From Elmis aenea (taxonomy: Eukaryota > Arthropoda > Insecta > Coleoptera > Elmidae), in contig OX393577.1 in NCBI GenBank assembly GCA_947652605.1, positions 67,108,108-67,172,107 on the forward strand: a stretch of DNA of 64,000 bases, written 5' to 3'. A model generated the notes under the pieces. It saw nothing but the letters and a program-made list of their open reading frames with translations, was not told where the DNA came from and did no database searches. The translations under genes were made by a program, and so were the position numbers. Below, in pieces: positions 21,657 through 32,521 of the stretch. The first letter of the stretch is position 1. Each line of letters begins with the position of its first letter.

Positions 21657-23221
21657 ATGGCAACTAACGTGCAGTCAGAAACTAACCTCTCTAGCCCAGA
21701 AGTAAAGAAACGCAAATTAAAAGACCTTTCTAATTCAGACAGCTCAGTACATGACGACATTAAAGATTTATCAGCTCTTAAAGTTGACAAAATCCTGAAT
21801 AACAATACAAATCGAAAAACTATTTGTTTACAAGGTGTTTTTGAATCAACTGCTGGTACTGCTTTGGTTATATTGGAAAAGCCATCATTTGCAGAAGAAA
21901 CCTTGGGTGAAAATTATTTTTCGAAAGAATGTAGCTTAAATAAAGTGTTTCACAATGATATTTATGGAAGCTATGAATATTTTCCTAGTGCAAAATTAAA
22001 TCGTAAGTTTTTTGCTCGTGCAATACGATAGTTATTTTTAGTGGATTGTTTTTAGCAATTAAAGCGACTGTAATTCATCCTGCTACTGAAAAGCACATTC
22101 AAAAATATTCAAGGTTCCATTTACATATAATTAATGAGACACCAAAAATTTATAACGAAATTACTTTACCATACCTAACAAAGGAGCAGTTCAATTTACA
22201 GGTATTTATACTGTGTTGACAATTTTTTAGCAAGTTTAATTGTAGATGTTTTATTTTTTTTAGTGGGTGTATAATATATTAGACCATAAATCAGAAGTAG
22301 AGAGGATAGTTTTCGAAGACCCGGATCCAATAAATGGTTTTATATTAGTGCCAGATTTGAAATGGGATGGAACATCAGATACTCTCTATCTTTTGGCAGT
22401 TGTTCATCAGCACGGTATCAAGTCGATAAGAGACTTAACGGATCAACATCTTCCGTTATTAAGAAATATGAGAGATAAAGGCACGGTAAGTTAAAACTCG
22501 TGACACTACACAAAATTCTCGTCGTACAAAATCGGCAATCTTCGAGAGATGATCACCAGAATGGTGTCGTGGTAGATCAATTGTACTTCGAATGTGTTTT
22601 GTTTCAAATTCGAGTGCTAGGATCACAAATGCCGATTGTTTTTCTTTAAAAAAAGCTTTAACTGACCTTTAACCTGATCGTCATTCATTTGGTCAGTAGT
22701 AGAGGATCAGGTAGAGGTTTTATTTTTAAATAAGTAATGAAAATGAACTTATTAGGTTATTTTCATTGAAAAAAAGGCTTTCTCTGACCATATACTTCAT
22801 TTTCATTTGGTGTTTTGTGATTCTAGCACTCATAATCAACACGGAAATATACGAGGTTACTGTCTCTCCAACTTGTGTCGACAGTTATTAAATTATAGAA
22901 AAGAAGACACTGCCTTATATTAAATTTACTTTTTAGAAAGCTATTGAGGAAAAATACGGATTAAATTCTTCCCAACTAAGGGTTTATCTGCATTACCAAC
23001 CATCGTTTTATCATCTACATGTTCATTTCACCAATTTAAGACACGACGCACCCGGTATTACAGCCGAAAGAGCCCATCTACTGACAACTGTAATTAGCAA
23101 CATTGAACTGTTACCGAAATATTACCAAAACGTTACTTTACCGTTCACGGTTCGAGAGACAGATCGTCTCTTCACGCTTTTGGAAGAGAATGGTCAGGTG
23201 AAAAAAGATCTGACTGACTAA
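21657..23221 (+). CDS. DCPS: Scavenger mRNA-decapping enzyme DcpS
   Basis: DcpS hydrolyses the m7GpppN cap remnant left by 3'-5' mRNA decay, yielding m7GMP; it acts in cytoplasm and nucleus as a domain-swapped dimer. Exons are 21657-22002, 22056-22201, 22264-22485 and 22937-23221, totalling 332 aa, close to the vertebrate length (337). The N-terminal dimer domain contains [15 protein letters not shown] and ends YFPSAKLN. The C-terminal HIT domain contains [20 protein letters not shown], then [12 protein letters not shown] and [16 protein letters not shown]. The HIT motif is [10 protein letters not shown], whose central His is the nucleophile. An in-frame ATG exists 48 nt upstream at 21609, but MATNVQSE gives the usual N-terminal length. 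Introns are 53, 62 and 451 nt. UBE3D follows 99 nt downstream on the same strand. Confidence 0.95.
22555..22630 (+). repeat. Possible tRNA-derived SINE promoter, DCPS intron 3
   Basis: Within intron 3 of DCPS the sequence AATGGTGTCGTGGTAGATC resembles a tRNA A box. About 40 nt later CAAATTCGAGTGCTAGGATC resembles a B box. The order and spacing fit a tRNA-derived SINE head. An inverted partial copy of the B-box side (GTGATTCTAGCACTCAT) lies near 22815-22831. No cloverleaf could be built with confidence, so it is not called as a tRNA gene. Confidence 0.35.
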
Positions 23222-23320
23222 TATTAGTCTTTTTGTATTATGCGTACCGCGCAGCATTTAGTAGTGTAGAAATTTAATTTTTATAGGTGTTACACATATT
23301 TTATTTTTTATAAATTTTGT

Positions 23321-24454
23321 ATGCAGTTGGCTATGTCGCAACTCGAAAACATTTGCAAAGCCGTTGTAATGGAGGTGCGGCCCAGATTACAATCGGTTAA
23401 CGTCTTTATAACGTTGCCTGACGCGATAACTTCGAATAACATCCAAGTCATATTAAACAAAAACGATTTTGTTGTTTACCTCGATGCTAAAATGTGCAAA
23501 GTCCCTTGCGGTTGTTTTGACATTATTACCGGTAGCTTGAGCTGTCTTCAACAGGTCGGAAGCTACGTTTCGTTCCGTTTTTGTACGAATAACCCAAAAT
23601 CGAACCTAGGTACGTTTAAATCTGAAATAATTACGGTGGCCCCTGATTCGCGATCGAATGAAAACGAAAAGTCTGATATGTGCAAATTAAAAAATTTGCT
23701 CAACTCGTGTAGCATGCAATGTATAAATTGTACCAATTTTTTAGTTAAAGATTTCAAATTTGAAAAGTGTTTACCGTTACCTTCGGATCAGTGCGATCCA
23801 AGCGAATGGTTTTGTCATAAACCGGACGCAAATACCGTTAATCTCAGTCCAAAACTTAATGAATTTTTCTATTCGCAATGTTATGCCTATGTGAACAATG
23901 AACTACTGCAAGGGGTGATAAAGACTGATAAGAACGTGATTTGTAAGCGCTGTTTAACTTGGATTGGTACACTTTTAAAATCGGGAAGCCTAAAAATATG
24001 GTACAATACCGTGTGTTTTAGTAATGCCGACGTACGATTCAACACACACGCACTAGGAGACACTTTTTATATGATAAAAAATATTATTAGTGATTCATTG
24101 CTTAACTCTTTGAAGGTGATATTATTTTGTGAAACTTCCAACAACAATGTAGATTATATTTTGATTTGGATAATGGAAAAAAATTTACACTTGCGATTAT
24201 GTAGTGATTCAAATGTACTTAACTTTCGTGAAACAGTTGTAGCGAAAGTGTTATTTAAGTTTCAAAATAATTTTGACAATTTAACACCTGACTGGCTAAA
24301 TGATATGTCGATTATTAATTTAAATATTTCAAAACCCATGATGGTAAAATTGTTAGAGCATTTGTATGAAATGAATACACTTATTCCTAGTTGTTTTAAT
24401 ACATCAAACGATTTTCACATATCTTATCTAACTTTGTACGAAGAAATAAAATAA
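23321..24454 (+). CDS. UBE3D: E3 ubiquitin ligase E3D (HECT-like, UbcH10-binding)
   Basis: Proteins of this family bind the E2 UbcH10/UBE2C and act as HECT-like E3 ligases. The single-exon frame gives 377 aa, near the family length (about 390). Diagnostic segments are KCLPLPSDQCDPSEWFCHKP (residues about 148-167), with the conserved LPS...W.CH pattern, and paired cysteines CINCTNF and ICKRCL that may bind metal. The N-terminal half carries IITGSLSCLQQVGSYVSFRF. ATG at 23321 is the first in frame; a second ATG at 23333 (MSQLEN) is an alternative start. The stop overlaps an AATAAA polyadenylation signal. It begins only 99 nt after the DCPS stop, so it either has a tiny promoter or shares a transcript. 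Assignment rests on the LPS-W-CH region and length. Confidence 0.82.
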   Translation: MQLAMSQLENICKAVVMEVRPRLQSVNVFITLPDAITSNNIQVILNKNDFVVYLDAKMCKVPCGCFDIITGSLSCLQQVGSYVSFRFCTNNPKSNLGTFKSEIITVAPDSRSNENEKSDMCKLKNLLNSCSMQCINCTNFLVKDFKFEKCLPLPSDQCDPSEWFCHKPDANTVNLSPKLNEFFYSQCYAYVNNELLQGVIKTDKNVICKRCLTWIGTLLKSGSLKIWYNTVCFSNADVRFNTHALGDTFYMIKNIISDSLLNSLKVILFCETSNNNVDYILIWIMEKNLHLRLCSDSNVLNFRETVVAKVLFKFQNNFDNLTPDWLNDMSIINLNISKPMMVKLLEHLYEMNTLIPSCFNTSNDFHISYLTLYEEIK

Positions 24455-24893
24455 ATATTTCACAATTAAATTGTTTTTTTTTTACTCGAAAGAAATTGAT
24501 TTATATCGATTAAGCAATTTTGGCAAACATTTTGTTTATTTTAAACACAAACAAAAAGCGTAAGTCAAATTTGTGCTTTATTCAAAAGTTATTGAAGAAT
24601 TTTTGTTTCTATTTTCACATTTTTTTGGAAATTTTCTCGATATTTCAAAATTAGGTCCTAATAGAATTATACCTTATGATAATTCGAGATTGTAACCTCA
24701 TTCCATATTTGGCTGACATTAAACTTTGACACTTGTCACAAGTGGTCAATATTTAAAGCCCAGTGGAATGATAAATCGGAAGATGATTCTTATATTACAT
24801 ATCACTAAACAGCAATAATTAGTTTTTATGTTGTATTATCATGGACATGATCAGTTTTAGTGCGTAGATATTCGTTGTGAGAATAATTGCACA
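24455..24893. other. UBE3D-PEX3 intergenic region
   Basis: A T-rich UBE3D 3' end is followed by about 400 nt of AT-rich sequence that should include the PEX3 promoter. No TATA-like or other element could be assigned. Confidence 0.4.
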
Positions 24894-26141
24894 ATGCCTG
24901 TGTTTTCAAAAATTCGTGATTTTTTGTACCGTCATCGGAATAAATTTGTCGTTGGTGGTATTATTATTAGTGGATCGATACTGCTTTCCAGATATGCCCA
25001 ACAAAAATTACGAGAATGGCAAGAAAACGAAGCCAAAGAGTTTCTAGACCGAACTCGTAAACAACAGCATTTCGAAAACACAGAACGCACTTGTAATCAG
25101 ACCATACTTAGTCTTATAGCTACTCTCAACGAGACCTTAGCTAAAAACACAAACAGCGAGGAAATTGTTGCCGAATTAAGAGGCAATCCTGATAATAAAG
25201 TTCAACTTTGGGAAAACCTAAAAGTAATGTTTCCGCTAACGTTTAGAATTTTTATTGATGGTTAAATTTGCAGGTTTTGGTGTTTAGTAGGGTATGCAGT
25301 CTTATATACGTATCAGTCATGTTGGTTATTACTTTAAGAATACAGTTAAATATAATAGGCGGTTATTTATTTAAAGATCCGTCTTGTGCATCTACAGAAA
25401 TGCAGCAACGATATTTGTCTTTGTGTCAAAACCTATTGAACGTAGGAATACACAAAATTACAGAAACGTTACAAAAAGAGGTACAGCAAATGCTTGTTGA
25501 ACATTGGCTATTTTTAAAATGTATTTTTTTTTTAGTGTGATACAATTCTATTATCTGTTCCTTTAACTAAACAACTTACTATTGACGATGTAGAAAATGT
25601 ATTTTGGACTATTCAGACTGCCGTAAAGAATACAAATCGAGATCCAATTGATAGATTCAGGCAGTATATCATAACAGAAACTATCACCGATTCTGAAGAT
25701 GTTTATAATAAAATGGTAAAACTATTTTTGTTATCTCCTAAATGGATATCATGCATAATTTCCTATTGTTTATTGTATTTAATCATTTTATATGTATTTG
25801 TTGTTTAGTTACAAGACACTGCAGACCTTTTGGAGAGCGAAGAAGTCAAGAGTTTGGCGACGTCTTGCATAAACAGAAGTTTTGTATTGTTAGGTGATCA
25901 ACTTTCCCAGTATTACGGCCCTGGTTGTACCAAGATAACAGAATTACAGGCGAACTCCGTGGATAACAGCTTTGTACATCCGGCACGAGTAAAAGTTCCT
26001 TTAGCGAAACTTATACCAATTATTAACGGCCTGTTTGCCAAAAATTCGTTACCTGACTTACTTGTTCAACAGCTTATTATAAACGACAAACTTAAAACAT
26101 TAGGTGCTAATATATATGAAACATTCAGCTACAATTCTTAG
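24894..26141 (+). CDS. PEX3: Peroxisomal biogenesis factor 3
   Basis: PEX3 is the peroxisomal membrane anchor for the import receptor PEX19 and is needed to build peroxisome membranes. Exons are 24894-25223, 25274-25480, 25536-25715 and 25809-26141, giving 349 aa, slightly short of the human protein (373). An N-terminal basic stretch (YRHRNK) precedes a membrane segment at residues about 18-36 (FVVGGIIISGSILLSRYA), the topology of the family. The QLWENLK segment carries the Trp that in human PEX3 contacts PEX19. LRIQLNIIGGYLF and PLAKLIPIINGLFAKN are conserved blocks. Introns are 50, 55 and 93 nt. The end of exon 2 at GAG|GTACAG is the least certain boundary; it is required for frame continuity. 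An AATAAA-like site lies near 26260. Confidence 0.93.
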
Positions 26142-28798
26142 GTTAGGTGTAGATTTTTATTATGAAGTTGTTAATATTTTAATATAAATTGTTTTATTTT
26201 TTAATATTTTGTCGTCATTTTTATACATTTCATTAGAACAGCATTTGGATATTGAAGACAAATAAAGATATATAAAAATTAAAATGAAGCTCTATTTTAG
26301 TTTATTAACAGTTTAAATGTTGTCCAGGAACAGTTTATGAATTAAAATAACGAGTCTGGATTAATATAGTAGTGTCGTTCAAATTTCATGGTAAAGTAAG
26401 TTATAATTGGTTAATATATTTAAACAGTCTGTAAAAGTGTGTGTTTGTGTGAGAAAACTTCTAATTTACATACAGAACTATTATTTATTTGTAATATAGA
26501 GCCTATGGAGGCAACACTACTTTTTATCTGTACAATCCACTTTTTTTGTTCAATTTAATCATGAGATGAGCAAAGCTTTTTTTAATGTGTGCTGTAATTT
26601 AACTAAAAGTTTATTGTTAAAAAACTCTGAACAGGAAGACAAATGCCTTACTTAGCTGGTTCTGCCTTAAAAATTAAAAAAAAATGCTAATAGACAAACT
26701 GGTTTTGATGCAACAGCATAAAAACTGTATTATTTCGCAGAATTTGGGTTGTCTACATGTTTTTTTATTTTATTTAACACACATTACATTGTTGTGAAAT
26801 GATTGTGTACATTAAACTGGTGCATGGAATTTTATTAATCAATTTTAAAAATAGACTTATTTGCTTGGCCGTAAAGATTACGTTATCAGTGTGTACCTAA
26901 TAATGGAGAATATTATGGGCGATACCGTTTCATGAATGAAATTATTATGAAAGAAAAATAATGTACAGGCTTTAAATATCTGTATGTAAAGGTTATTATG
27001 TGGTGATATTTAATTCCGGAGTAGTAACTGTAAAAATCGCATGCGTGGTAGAGACGTGTTGTTGGCATCATTGTCAGTTGTGAAAGATTCATGGCACCTG
27101 CCAGTGTGACTAAACAAAATATTTATCAAAATTCGCTTAAAACTTAAGTGTAAACGGTGATAAAACGTGTAAAAGTATATATTGGAGCTTTTTATCGATT
27201 TTAAAATACATCCTCAGCGGATGTGTCCATTGTGGAATCCTCTTTCTTAAAGAAGGCCAAAAGTAGGTATGACGTAATGGTTTTTTATTAATTTGTTTAC
27301 TTTCTTTGTAATCATTTACTAGCGACATAAACTAAATTATTAGCAATAAGCGATGGCACAATAATTCTATTGAAAGTAAACCATTTTAAATTCATTATTT
27401 AATAATAATAACGATTGTAATTCTATTCGTAGCGCAGTGGGTGTGCATTATTGTTGAATAAAGTGCAAAATTTATGTTAACAAGAAAGTTTCTGATTTCT
27501 ATCTCATCTAAATTAGCATTTCGTCGATTTTAAGTGCGATGAGCATTGAATTAACTGGAGAAAATGTGCCAGTTTTTGTATGCATGAATTTAAACTGTAA
27601 ATTATAGATCTGTGAGCAACATATCTATAGTAGCAATTATTATTAAATTATAGCTGTGAATGAGAATATTGCGTACATCTAAACCGAATGTATTATTATT
27701 AAAGCCATTTAACGCATTAAAGTGCTCAAAACTACTTTCTTAGTCAAAGTGAATACACTTTAACTAAAACTTCATGGGTTTCTTCCTACTATACAACCAT
27801 AAACTTATTTAGCTATGCCAGGTAAAAATTTCAGGTGATTCAGACAACCCCACCTGCATGTGTTTGTTTATTAATGGGCAGTAAAAATTGAATGTAAAGT
27901 TCACTTGCTCATTCTATTCCTTAATTTGCAAAGCAGATGTAGCAGAAGGTGAGAGATCGTTAACATTCAAATAATTATTTGATGGAATATCTTGGAAGTT
28001 GAATTTTAATGTAGTTTTGTGTTGATCATTGTTTGTAAGTTTGCTAATTATCTGTTTAACTATTTAGTTTATGTGTAAAAGTTACTTCTGCTAGGTGAAA
28101 GACGAAGTTATTTGAATAATTTAAATTACCGAGCCTCTAAAAATATATTTAAGATTGAGGAAGATATTATTATAAAGCAATTATGGTAACATTCATGTAA
28201 TTTTCTTGATACCTGCTATATTATTACTTGAAACCAATAAAATTATAATTTTAGCTTCTCATAGCTGTATGAATTTGTGAAAGCAATTTTGTTTTATAAA
28301 ATTTTTCACCGTCGAAGTATTAATTAAAATTAAATAGAGGTTGTTTTTTCAGACACTAATTATGGTCATGAAATTATTTATTAACTTTCATTTGAAAAAC
28401 GGACTAGTAATAACTGTTGTTTTCATGGCAATAAAAATCAAGTTAAGTTACTAAAATATTTTTTAAATCATTAAATTTCATCAGTTTTGCATAATATTTA
28501 TAGAAAGATATTCTTGAATATTGCCTTATTATCACACAGTGGCGGTGATGATATCATAATTTGTTATTATCTGTAAGCTGACAGGCTTAGACCAGTCACA
28601 ACTTGTGTGCTGAGAAAGACTTGGGGAGGGGGAAGATGCAAGTGTGTGTTTGATAAAAGATCTGCTCCTAAAACCTTGTGTTATAACAATGTTATTTTTT
28701 ACAGACTGTTGCTTCGATGCAACTTTTGAAAACCTTCTTTTAATCAATTTATCAAAAAACGTGATGGTTGATGTATAACTCATTGAAAATCGCATGCC
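26142..28798. other. PEX3-SOCS intergenic region and probable SOCS 5' UTR
   Basis: No coding exon was found. Around 27130-27265 a stretch ending CCAAAA|GTAGGT could be a noncoding first exon of the SOCS gene, but this is speculation. I looked for STAT-type TTCNNNGAA sites, expected near a JAK/STAT feedback gene, and did not find a clear one by eye. Confidence 0.4.
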
Positions 28799-31700
28799 AT
28801 GGATGAAGAAAACAGCAATACTAAAATCGAAACCTGTACGTGTGACAAATCCGACCCAGAGAAGGACGATCGTGCAAATAAAGAAGACGGTGCTGCCAGC
28901 ACATCGTCATCAAAGGACCGAAAATCGAGAATAAGTTTAACTTCGCTAGGCTTAAATTTACGTCGAGGTCGTTCGCTTCATTTTACGACGAAACGTTCGA
29001 AAAAGTCACAATCGAATTGCACTAGCGACAGTGCGGGCACTAGTTGTAATTTGAACAGTCGAAAACCTTCACGGTGGGTCATGAAATTGAACTGTTGTAA
29101 GAAAGAAACGAAAAATACTGAAAACCCGGTGTGTTGTCAGTGTACTTGCTATAGGAGGACTGCGGAGCACCATTTGGGTGCTGGTGTTGTTTTCACAAAC
29201 GACAGTACGAGACAAGTAGAAGCAATGCCGGAAAACAGTCCTAGTTCTAACGAAAATCAGTATGAAGCGGCGGTCGTTGAAAATATACCAACGGTGTCTT
29301 CAGAACGAAATATATACGAGGCGAGAATTAGTCCTGAAGAACAAATAGAAGCTTTAAATAGAGGTGTTTACAGCAGCAGTAGTGGAAATATAATAATCAG
29401 ATCTCCATTCGTCGATATACAATGGTAAGTGTAATTTGTACTTGATCGTTTATCCCTTATCAGTAGATCAAATTTTAATCCAACACATATATCTTTATTG
29501 TAACTTTTGACACTGCACACATCTCTGTTGTAATTTTTGCTACATTGTATTTATAAAAAAAACTGTTAACTGACCTAAACCTGACCCACTAGAGGTGTGT
29601 GTGTAAAATACTTTTGTTTTAAATTAGCGACGTTCAATCGACCATTTGTTGATATAATAATAGGCTTTAAATTAATTATAATTGCTGTCTGAGTATTAAA
29701 CTGTTAATAAAAAGTAGCCTTAAGCTATTTTTGGCATTTTGTTTTTCAATCTTATATTTTTTGACTGAATGGCAATAATTTACATCCCTTTTGTTTATTA
29801 GCTCATGCAATAAATTGAAGATTTGTTATTTTTCAAATATTTATTTCCTTAATTTTTTGTATAGGATTCGGACAATACACGAAGACTGTGACGAAGCAGC
29901 GAGAATTCAAAGGGCGAGAGAGATCGAGCAGGGCGTCGAAGCGCCGGCCAATTTCCGGCCGCTTCGAAGAGTTCAGCTTCTGTGCTCGGACGTGGACGTA
30001 GAAAACGGACAGGTGCCGCGTCGTCTCCAGCTGGTCTGTCCCCCGGACCTTACCGTCGATTCTCTCCGGGCGCTGTTTCAAAATCACGTTACGCTACGCT
30101 CGTGCCCCCTCGATGCGATCACCGGGTGCCACACGCAAGTCGATTTCATACACTGTCTCGTTCCGGACTTGTACAACATCACTAATTGCAGTTTTTATTG
30201 GGGTAAGTGTTAATTTTCGTTGTAATATGAGTATAAAAGACTCGCAGCAAATTTTCGTGATCTACGAGGTGTGGACAAAAAGTTTGTGCACTGAGCTCAC
30301 CAAGTATCTAATTTAAATTATTCCGAAACGGGAACATGGTCATGTCATAAGAACAATATTGTTCAGTTTTTATTGTAATTCATAATTACAGAACGCAACC
30401 CACTTAACACGTTCCGCCTACGTAGGTATGCAATGTGCTGAACAAAACGCCTACTTTCGTCATTTCTAGGCAGCCTGCGTAACTGTTATGTCAAATCAGT
30501 TTCATGTCTAGGTAGGCGTTTTGTGTCGTGGTTGCCTATCAATAGGCGCAACGTTTAGTGGGTTGCATACTGTACATTACGCCTACATGGTATGCAATTA
30601 ATTAAACGTTGTTTGTACGCAGGTTGCCTGAAAATGCCGAAAGTAGGCGTTTTGTTAAGCACATTGCATAACCATGTAGGCGCAACCTGCTAAGTGGGTT
30701 GCGTTTTGTATTTAAGTAGGCGGCTGTTATCGATAAATATATCGGGTGATCAACAATGACTGATGCCCGCTAACTTCAGACCGAAAATAAAATAACCAAG
30801 TTTTAGTTGGTATCTCAGTGTAAAACTAGGATATCAGTGGCGTAGTATTATTGACGTTTTCTGTGACGTTCAGGTTGACCTGTCATTTCGTGTGCGGTTA
30901 GTAGTTTCGTTTTAATTTGCAACTTTTCGTAAAAATCAGTTATCAGTTTTTCGTTTTATGTGCGTTCAGGTTGTTCTGTCATTTCGTGTGTGACCAATAT
31001 TTACATATGTATGCATATTAATAAAGGAACTGATTTAAGGTAGCCTCACTTAATTGTTTTTATGGAGCTAATTCTTATAAACAAAAAGCTTTGCAAATCT
31101 TTTTGTCAGTAAAAACTGTAGCTGTCGTATTTAAATGAAGAATATTATTACCCGTTCTGTCAATACAAACTTTTTTTCCTACGCCACTGGTTTTCCCCTA
31201 TGGGTTACCATCTGTTCGAACAAAGTTCCTAACACCCTTGGCATCAATCATTTTCGATCACCCGATAGTTAGTATGTATAACTTATTTTTGCTACATAGT
31301 GAATAAAAATATTTGTATAAAAATAAAGTTTTTATGTAAACATATTTTACTCTATCAAACAAAGCAGAACATTTATAAGAAAAAATGTATTAACTAGTAT
31401 ATCCCTCAAATAATTGTTTATTCTGAAATAAATAATTTATTATTCGAGGATCACATTTTTTTTGACATTTAATGCTGTTAAACCTAATTATTAAAGAAAT
31501 TGGTTTTAAACATAAAAAGTTAAACATCAATGAGAAGTGCTTTGGCATTAAAATGTTTAAAAAATCATTAAGTGGAGTTTATTGCTTTGGCCCATAAACG
31601 ACTCAGTTCTATAATATTTTTTTTTAAATCTGACCAAAAGTAACTAAGGAAAAAAGAGGACAAAAAACGATCAGAATAAAAAAAGAGAGTGAACAAAATG

Positions 31701-32521
31701 ATCGGGACATGTTCTCTTTAAAAGAGATATTCTGGCAACCCTAATCTACTAAATACTAATTATTATCTACTAACTACTATCTATGTTACAATCTTCGTTC
31801 CCGGGTTTGGAACCGCGTCTTCTTGAATACGCGGTTCCAAACCCGGGAACGAAGATTGTAACATGGACGATAGCCGCGAAAGCCTGAAGAATAAAACTAC
31901 TGTCTACTACGTTCATTGTGAACGCAGACTTAAATGCAAAATTAAAATTTGAAGGAAATAAATGTAATTTTGTTTTAAGTTTGAAGTTTTTGCTTTTGTG
32001 CAACTGTCTAGTTTTCAATAGTAAATGTTTTGTCTTTTGCAGGTAAAATGGATCGTTACGAAGCAGAGCGTCTTCTAGACGGCAAACCGGAAGGAACATT
32101 TCTCTTAAGAGATTCTGCCCAGGAAGAATTTCTTTTCAGCGTGTCTTTCCGTAAATACGGCCGCTCTCTGCACGCCAGGATAGAGCAGTGGAATCACAAA
32201 TTCAGTTTCGACTCTCACGATCCCGGAGTTTACACTTCTGATACCGTCTGTGGCCTAATAGAACATTACAAAGATCCGAGTAGCTGTATGTTCTTCGAAC
32301 CGATGTTGACGTGGCCGTTGCATAGGAATTTAACATTTTCCTTGCAACATCTTTGTCGTTCGGTGATAGTGAGTCGGTTAACGTACGACGATGTTAATCA
32401 GCTACATCTTCCGAAGTCTCTCAAAGCGTACTTGAAGGAGTACCACTACAGGCAGAAGGTTAGGGTGGAAAGGTTCGACGATGACGTGCAGTGGTTAGAT
32501 TTACGTAATGTACCTCCGTAG
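28799..32521 (+). CDS. Socs36E: Suppressor of cytokine signalling, SOCS5/Socs36E type
   Basis: SOCS proteins dampen JAK/STAT and EGFR signalling: the SH2 domain binds phosphotyrosine and the SOCS box recruits Elongin B/C and a Cullin-5 E3 ligase. Exons are 28799-29424, 29865-30202 and 32043-32521, giving 480 aa. The long N-terminal region (residues 1 to about 320) is basic and Ser-rich ([17 protein letters not shown]), as in the SOCS4/5 class. The SH2 domain starts at [13 protein letters not shown]; its phosphate-binding Arg is in [27 protein letters not shown] and [13 protein letters not shown] are nearly identical to vertebrate SOCS5. The SOCS box has BC-box SLQHLCR and Cul-box [14 protein letters not shown]. 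Intron 2 (1840 nt) is packed with MITEs and a perfect hairpin. A further noncoding 5' exon cannot be excluded. Confidence 0.94.
30393..30703. repeat. MITE with about 90-bp inverted arms, SOCS intron 2
   Basis: The left arm begins ACGCAACCCACTTAACACG and the right arm is its imperfect complement, ending CTAAGTGGGTTGCGT. Inverted similarity continues at least 88 bp inward through AACAAAACGCCTACTTTCG. Smaller inverted words (GTAGGCGTTTTG, AACGTTTAGTGGGTTGC) fill the centre, suggesting palindromic growth. No coding capacity. Superfamily unknown because no clear target duplication was seen. Confidence 0.75.
30743..31264. repeat. MITE with CGGGTGATC termini, SOCS intron 2
   Basis: Left terminus CGGGTGATCAACAATGACTG and right terminus (complement) CGGGTGATCGAAAATGATTG form an imperfect 25-bp inverted repeat over 522 bp. 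A second inverted pair, CAGTGGCGTAG near 30835 and CTACGCCACTG near 31180, lies inside, so one element may be nested in another. No ORF of note. Confidence 0.55.
31783..31864. repeat. Perfect 36-bp inverted repeat (hairpin), SOCS intron 2
   Basis: Arm 31783-31818 and arm 31829-31864 are exact reverse complements, 36 of 36, with a 10-nt loop (CTTCTTGAAT). The arm contains TTCCCGGGTTTGGAACCGCG, GC-rich against AT-rich surroundings. A transcript from either strand would fold into a long perfect stem. Confidence 0.92.

Noticed and set aside
22555..22630. tRNA gene
   Set aside because: A- and B-box-like words exist but acceptor and anticodon stems do not form; kept only as a possible SINE.
26142..28798. 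STAT-site cluster upstream of the SOCS gene
   Set aside because: No TTCNNNGAA found by eye; TTCTTAAAGAA near 27242 has the wrong spacing.
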